A stretch of DNA of 36,052 bases from DATESZ01 sp035283845 (lineage in GTDB: Bacteria; Desulfobacterota; Syntrophia; Syntrophales; JACQWR01), in NCBI GenBank assembly GCA_035283845.1, contig DATESZ010000136.1, positions 1 to 36,052 on the forward strand, given 5' to 3'. Positions 31,972-36,052 of this stretch are shown in pieces. Position 1 is the stretch's first letter. Each line of letters begins with the position of its first letter. Both the position numbers and the translations under genes were made by a program. A model generated the notes under the pieces. The model saw only the letters and a list, made by a program, of their open reading frames with translations, did no database searches and was not told where the DNA came from.

Positions 31972-32940
31972 ATGATTAGGAAGCTACTCAAGGTATTTTT
32001 ATTGCTGGGATGGTGGGGGGTTTTTCTGTTGTCAGCAGTTGGAGAAGTTCTCGCCCAGCCCCATGACCCGCTCTATGATCTCTGCTTTACAGGAAAGAGG
32101 GGAGTTGCCATAGGGTATTATGGGGCTATCTTGGTAAGTGAGGATGGCGGGAATCAATGGAAGCGGGTGCCCAGCGGCACCATAGAGATACTGGCATCTC
32201 TTTCCTTCCCTGACGCCAGCCATGGATGGGCGGTGGGAAACATGGGCACCATTCTGGCTACCTCCGACGGGGGCCTTACCTGGAAACCCCAGAATAGCGG
32301 CACCTCGCATTACCTTTTGGGAGTTTATTTCGTTAATTCTCAAAAGGGCTGGGCGGTGGGAGAGTTTGGCACCATCCTCCAAACCCAGGACGGAGGGGCT
32401 CATTGGCAGGCCCAGCAGAGCGGGGAAGCTGACTTGTTGCTGGAAGGTGTGAGATTCCTGGACGAAAAAAGAGGCTTTGTGGTAGGAGAGTTTGGCGCTA
32501 TTCTGGTTACCTCCAATGGGGGGGCCAAATGGACCAGCCTATTACAGAAAGCGGAGGAAATACTGGATATTGAGTCCCTTGGAAAATTGAGACCTACCCT
32601 TTACAGCCTCGACTTTCAGGATGATAAAATAGGGGTGGCAGTAGGGGTAGGCGGTTGTATAATAAGGAGTCAGGATGGAGGAAGGACATGGAAAGATGTT
32701 CCCTCCCCCACCGCCAATCACCTCTACCGAGTGAAGTTTATTAACGGAAATCTTTATGCGGTAGGACTGCGGGGCACCTTGCTTGTAAGCGCCGACCAGG
32801 GTCAAACCTGGAAACCTCTCCCCCTTCCCCAGGAAGTTTCAGTTAACTGGTTCTATGGGGTAGCGGGCAACGCCGGGGAGGTATTTTTGGCAGGCGAAAA
32901 TGGCAAGGTTCTTAAACAAAACAACGGCAAAAGAAAGTGA
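31972..32940 (+). CDS. Ycf48/Hcf136-like secreted propeller protein
   Basis: A 322-residue exported protein. AAAGGAGGGG before ATG 31972 sets the start. The signal peptide is residues 1-28 (MIRKLLKVFLLLGWWGVFLL, cleaved after VLA). The rest is about six blades, each with an AVGxxGTIL-TxDGGxTW pattern, for example GWAVGNMGTILATSDGGLTW and VGEFGAILVTSNGGAKW. In cyanobacteria Ycf48 assembles photosystem II; in non-photosynthetic bacteria such proteins accompany RND transporters and DUF1302 proteins. A periplasmic adaptor or assembly role is plausible. The stop is eight bases before the RND start. Confidence 0.87.
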   Translation: MIRKLLKVFLLLGWWGVFLLSAVGEVLAQPHDPLYDLCFTGKRGVAIGYYGAILVSEDGGNQWKRVPSGTIEILASLSFPDASHGWAVGNMGTILATSDGGLTWKPQNSGTSHYLLGVYFVNSQKGWAVGEFGTILQTQDGGAHWQAQQSGEADLLLEGVRFLDEKRGFVVGEFGAILVTSNGGAKWTSLLQKAEEILDIESLGKLRPTLYSLDFQDDKIGVAVGVGGCIIRSQDGGRTWKDVPSPTANHLYRVKFINGNLYAVGLRGTLLVSADQGQTWKPLPLPQEVSVNWFYGVAGNAGEVFLAGENGKVLKQNNGKRK

Positions 32941-32948
32941 GGTGGCCT

Positions 32949-35294
32949 ATGGACTGGTTCGCTCGATTTGTTATTCGACAACGTGTACCTATTATAATAA
33001 TTACCGTGCTGCTCACCCTGCTTTCCGTTTATTTTATGAAGGATTTAGGATTCAAAACCGTCCTGGAAAGCACCCTCCCTCCCGAGCACCCCTATGTGCA
33101 GATTCATTTCCGGTTTCAAGGGATGTTTGGGGGCGCCAACACTATGCTGGTAGCCGTGGAAAGCAAGAAAGGAGACATCTTTAATAAGAAGTTTCTGGAA
33201 AAATTTAAATTCCTGACCGATGAGATCAAATTTTATCCCGATGCCGTTACCTCCCAGGTGATTTCCATTTCCCGGGAAAAGGTGAAGAATATCCGTGGTG
33301 TAGGAGGCGGTGTGGATATCCGCGCCTTTTTTGAAAAGGGGGTGCCTCATACAGAGGAGCAGATTGCCGCCTTAAAGGAGAACATCTTTTCTGATGAGTC
33401 GGTTCGGGGGATTCTGGTCTCGGCTACTGGCAATGCCGCCCTCATCATTGCCAATTTCAAGGACAACATCGATTACCAGAAGCTGTTCGGTTTTCTTCAG
33501 AAACTTAAATCTCAGGTGGAAGACGATGATATCAGGATATACATGTCAGGCCGGCCGCCCTTGCTGGGGTGGATTTATCATAATAACTTCCGGGCCTTCA
33601 TTATCTTTTTGGGGAGTGTGCTGGCCGAACTGCTGTTAATTGCCGCGTGTATGCGACAATTTCACATTATTTACACTCCCATGCCCGTGGTATTGGCCCT
33701 GTTAAATGCAGTCTGGGGCTTTGGGATAATGGGAATGGGGAAATTCAATTTAGATCCCCTGGGGATGGTAATCCCCTTTGTAATCGGCGCCCGGGTTATC
33801 TCCCATTCCGTGCAGATGAACGACCGGTATGGGGAACATTACCTTGAATTGGGAGACAAGATAGAGGCTTCCGTCGCCGTACTTAAGACTATGTTCATCC
33901 CTGCTTTTGCTTCTATTTGCACCGATGCAGCGGGATTGTTTATATTGTCCCTGGTTCCCATCCCCCTGCTCCGAAGCCTGGGGTGGATCTCCGGTCTCTG
34001 GTTGCTCACCGCCATATTGGGAGTGACTATCTTGCATCCCATTTTCTTTTGCTATGCTCCGCCTCCCTATATAAAGCAGCCCAGAATGGATATATTGGGA
34101 AGAACCTTAGCAAGAGCCGGCAAGTGGCTTATGGGAGAAGGCAGACGCAGAGGCGCCCGCCACAGTATCGGATTGGTATTGGTAACCTGGGTGGTAATTC
34201 TTGTAGGGAGTTTGATATTGGCCCGGCAGGTTCAGGTAGGGGACGCCCATCCCGGTTCTTCCCTGCTCTGGCCGAGTTCTACCTATAACCAGGATGACGC
34301 CCGGATCAATCAGCTTTTTCCAGGCACCAACCCTATGTATGTGATCCTCGATGGAAAAGCGCCCGGGGCATTAAAGGAGCCGGAGGTGCTTCGGGCTGTC
34401 GAAGCCTTCGGACGGGAGATGGGAAAAAGCGAGGGGTCGGGAGGAAATGAATCCCTGGTGGCCATTGTTAAAAAACTTAACCGGGAATTCCACGAAGGGG
34501 ACCCCAGGTGGAGTTTCCTTCCTTCTTCCCAGGAGAAGTTAGCCTTTTACCTGTGGATGTTTGAATCCAAGAGTGAGCCGGGGGACCTGGACCGGTGGAC
34601 CGATATGGTTTATCAGTATGGCAACATCATCTGTTATTTCAAAGACCATAAAGGTGATACTATCCGGGGGGGCATCAACCAAGCCAAGCAATTCCTTGCC
34701 AGCTATCCCATCCCTGCCGAGAAGGTGGCATTCAAGCTGGCGGGAGGCATTGTAGGGGTTACAGCCGCTACGGATGAGGAGGTTGGCAAATGGTCCGATC
34801 TTACCTTGTGGATTGCTCTGTTTGTGGTTTGGCTATTTTGTGTGGTCCCCTACCGTTCTTTTCTGAGGGGGTTCATTTTGCTTGCTTCCCTGGTGGCCGC
34901 CAATTATGTCACCCTGGCTTTTATGGCAGTAACTAAGATGGGCATGACCATAAATGTGCTGCCGGTGGCGTCTATCGGAGCGGGATTGGGGGTGGACTAC
35001 GGCATCTATATACTCAGCCGGATCGACGATGAGCTTAAAAAGGGCTTTAATATGAATGAGGCCATTGAATGTGCCCTTTCTACTACCGGACGGGCGGTGC
35101 TGGTTACCGGTCTTACTGTAGTGTTCGGAATTATCTTCTGGTACTTTTCGGCAATACGCTTCCAGGCAGAGATGGGCTTTCTGCTCGCCTTTCTTTTAGT
35201 AATAAATGTGTTTGGAGCGGTGTTTTTAGTTCCCGCCTTGGTATATCTAATATATAAAGTCAGGCCGTCGCTCCTTTTAAAAGCATTAAAATAA
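32949..35294 (+). CDS. RND/MMPL-family transporter
   Basis: A 781-residue inner-membrane exporter of the MMPL/HAE3-like RND branch. I chose ATG 32949, with GAGGTGG upstream; GTG 32937 overlaps the previous stop and is possible. There is one membrane helix at residues 13-30, then a periplasmic domain, a block of five helices at about 205-375, a second periplasmic domain, and a final five-helix block from about 605. SIGAGLGVDYGIYILSR near residue 680 is the family motif. It is probably driven by the proton gradient and could move lipids, hydrophobic compounds or envelope material. Paired with the Ycf48-like and DUF1302 proteins, it forms an envelope-spanning set. Confidence 0.9.
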   Translation: MDWFARFVIRQRVPIIIITVLLTLLSVYFMKDLGFKTVLESTLPPEHPYVQIHFRFQGMFGGANTMLVAVESKKGDIFNKKFLEKFKFLTDEIKFYPDAVTSQVISISREKVKNIRGVGGGVDIRAFFEKGVPHTEEQIAALKENIFSDESVRGILVSATGNAALIIANFKDNIDYQKLFGFLQKLKSQVEDDDIRIYMSGRPPLLGWIYHNNFRAFIIFLGSVLAELLLIAACMRQFHIIYTPMPVVLALLNAVWGFGIMGMGKFNLDPLGMVIPFVIGARVISHSVQMNDRYGEHYLELGDKIEASVAVLKTMFIPAFASICTDAAGLFILSLVPIPLLRSLGWISGLWLLTAILGVTILHPIFFCYAPPPYIKQPRMDILGRTLARAGKWLMGEGRRRGARHSIGLVLVTWVVILVGSLILARQVQVGDAHPGSSLLWPSSTYNQDDARINQLFPGTNPMYVILDGKAPGALKEPEVLRAVEAFGREMGKSEGSGGNESLVAIVKKLNREFHEGDPRWSFLPSSQEKLAFYLWMFESKSEPGDLDRWTDMVYQYGNIICYFKDHKGDTIRGGINQAKQFLASYPIPAEKVAFKLAGGIVGVTAATDEEVGKWSDLTLWIALFVVWLFCVVPYRSFLRGFILLASLVAANYVTLAFMAVTKMGMTINVLPVASIGAGLGVDYGIYILSRIDDELKKGFNMNEAIECALSTTGRAVLVTGLTVVFGIIFWYFSAIRFQAEMGFLLAFLLVINVFGAVFLVPALVYLIYKVRPSLLLKALK

Positions 35295-35305
35295 GGAGGT
35301 AAGTA

Positions 35306-36052
35306 ATGAAAAGAATCTGTTTAGTTTTTGGTTTAACGGTCCTGTGGCTGGGGGGGTTGGCCTTTTCTGCTCATGGGTTTAACCTGCTGGATGACAAGCT
35401 TTCCATCAGTGGCTATGTGCAGAACCAGAGTTCTTACCGGGTAGGGGGAGGCTCCGACCAGTGGGTAAGCAGTGAAAACCGGCTCCAGGTGGAGATGGAT
35501 GCGAAGTTGCATCCTAATTTAAAGGTGCGGGGGATCTTCCGCGGCACATACGATGCGATCTATGACCTGCGAAGTGACAGCGACCAGTGGAGTAGAGATT
35601 ATGCAGGCTCCCGTGATATCCTGAGCACCGATTATAAAATGCGGGAGCTCTATGTGGATACCGCCTGGGGAAAGTGGGATTTTCGGATCGGCAAGCAACA
35701 GGTGGTATGGGGGGAAACCGATGGCCTGCGTCTCATGGATATCATCAATCCCCTGGATATGCGCCGCCAGTTTATTACCCGTGACTGGAGGGATATCCGC
35801 ATCCCCCTGACGATGGTTAAGGCAACTTACGGGATTAGCATGCAGGACAACGCCTTTCTGGAATTGTTGTGGAACCCCGGGGATGTCAGAAGAGACAATA
35901 TCTATTTTGACACTACCATGAGCAACGATTACAAATCGCCCTGGACCATCTCCACTCCCCCGGGGTTAGTAGGACTAGCGGCGCCGGGACCAGGGGGAGC
36001 ACCGTCGCTGAGGGCTGGGGGAGTAGTGTTGGTGGAAACGGAGGATACCCCT
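35306..36052 (+). CDS. DUF1302 outer-membrane-type protein, 3' end beyond window
   Basis: The frame is open from ATG 35306 to the last base, 249 codons. AAGGAGGT precedes the start. The signal peptide begins MKRICLVFGLTVLWLGGLAF and ends near SAHG. Then comes a beta-strand pattern of alternating residues (SISGYVQNQSSYRV, LKVRGIFRGTYDAIYDL) and the DUF1302 signature RIGKQQVVWGETDGLRLMDI with NPLDMRRQF. It is presumably an outer-membrane barrel. The gene is truncated only by the window and looks intact. It completes the RND cassette. Confidence 0.87.
   Translation, partial: MKRICLVFGLTVLWLGGLAFSAHGFNLLDDKLSISGYVQNQSSYRVGGGSDQWVSSENRLQVEMDAKLHPNLKVRGIFRGTYDAIYDLRSDSDQWSRDYAGSRDILSTDYKMRELYVDTAWGKWDFRIGKQQVVWGETDGLRLMDIINPLDMRRQFITRDWRDIRIPLTMVKATYGISMQDNAFLELLWNPGDVRRDNIYFDTTMSNDYKSPWTISTPPGLVGLAAPGPGGAPSLRAGGVVLVETEDTP

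Overview
The window looks like chromosomal DNA of an anaerobic deltaproteobacterium (Desulfobacterota, perhaps a Syntrophales relative). This rests on gene content: corrinoid methyl transfer with a RACE-type activator, molybdenum-hydroxylase maturation genes, and an RND/Ycf48-like/DUF1302 envelope cassette. It is inference, since no rRNA or marker gene is present.

Left part (1-11.7 kb). A FecCD-type ABC permease cut by the window edge is followed by a TrpB2-like PLP enzyme that lacks the usual catalytic glutamate, then a short composite gene relic. Next comes a corrinoid methyl-transfer cluster: a URO-D-fold methyltransferase (2589-3707), a corrinoid protein (3827-4507), a very large corrinoid activator (4652-8101), an MtrH-like methyltransferase (8307-9254) and an MtaA-like URO-D-fold protein (9256-10293). 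Together they would demethylate an unknown methylated substrate onto cobalamin, pass the methyl group to a pterin or thiol, and repair oxidised Co(II). The activator carries a complete GltD-like FAD/NAD(P)H oxidoreductase with Fe-S cysteines inserted inside its ASKHA domain, so reductant and activator may sit in one chain. A response regulator-GGDEF protein with its own promoter follows.

Integrated element (11644-19059). An intact tRNA-Gln(CTG) is followed 7.4 kb later by an exact 50-bp copy of its 3' part. Between them lie genes all on the minus strand: tyrosine integrase, HigBA-like toxin-antitoxin pair, regulators, an AlpA/Xis-like DNA-binding protein, small proteins, a replication protein and a TOPRIM primase-helicase. 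No capsid, terminase or conjugation gene is present. It resembles a self-replicating satellite or small integrative element. Iteron-like repeats beside an AT-rich patch inside the replication-protein gene look like an origin, and GTCCCGC repeats at both ends look like integrase arm sites.

Middle part (19.1-26.4 kb, minus strand). A three-gene unit encodes a DUF6502-like protein, a DUF5666-like lipoprotein and a beta-propeller lipoprotein. It is headed by a near-consensus promoter overlapping a perfect 34-bp palindrome, placed so that the mRNA would be leaderless. A B12-binding-type radical SAM protein and an Smr-domain protein follow.

Right part (26.4-36 kb). Accessory genes of the molybdenum (xanthine dehydrogenase/CO dehydrogenase type) hydroxylases: a CoxI-only protein, an XdhC-like protein, a DUF364 protein, CoxE-like VWA and CoxD-like AAA+ proteins, and YqeB/EF2563-like. 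No hydroxylase subunit is present. The window ends with a Ycf48-like secreted protein, an RND (MMPL) transporter and the start of a DUF1302 outer-membrane-type protein.
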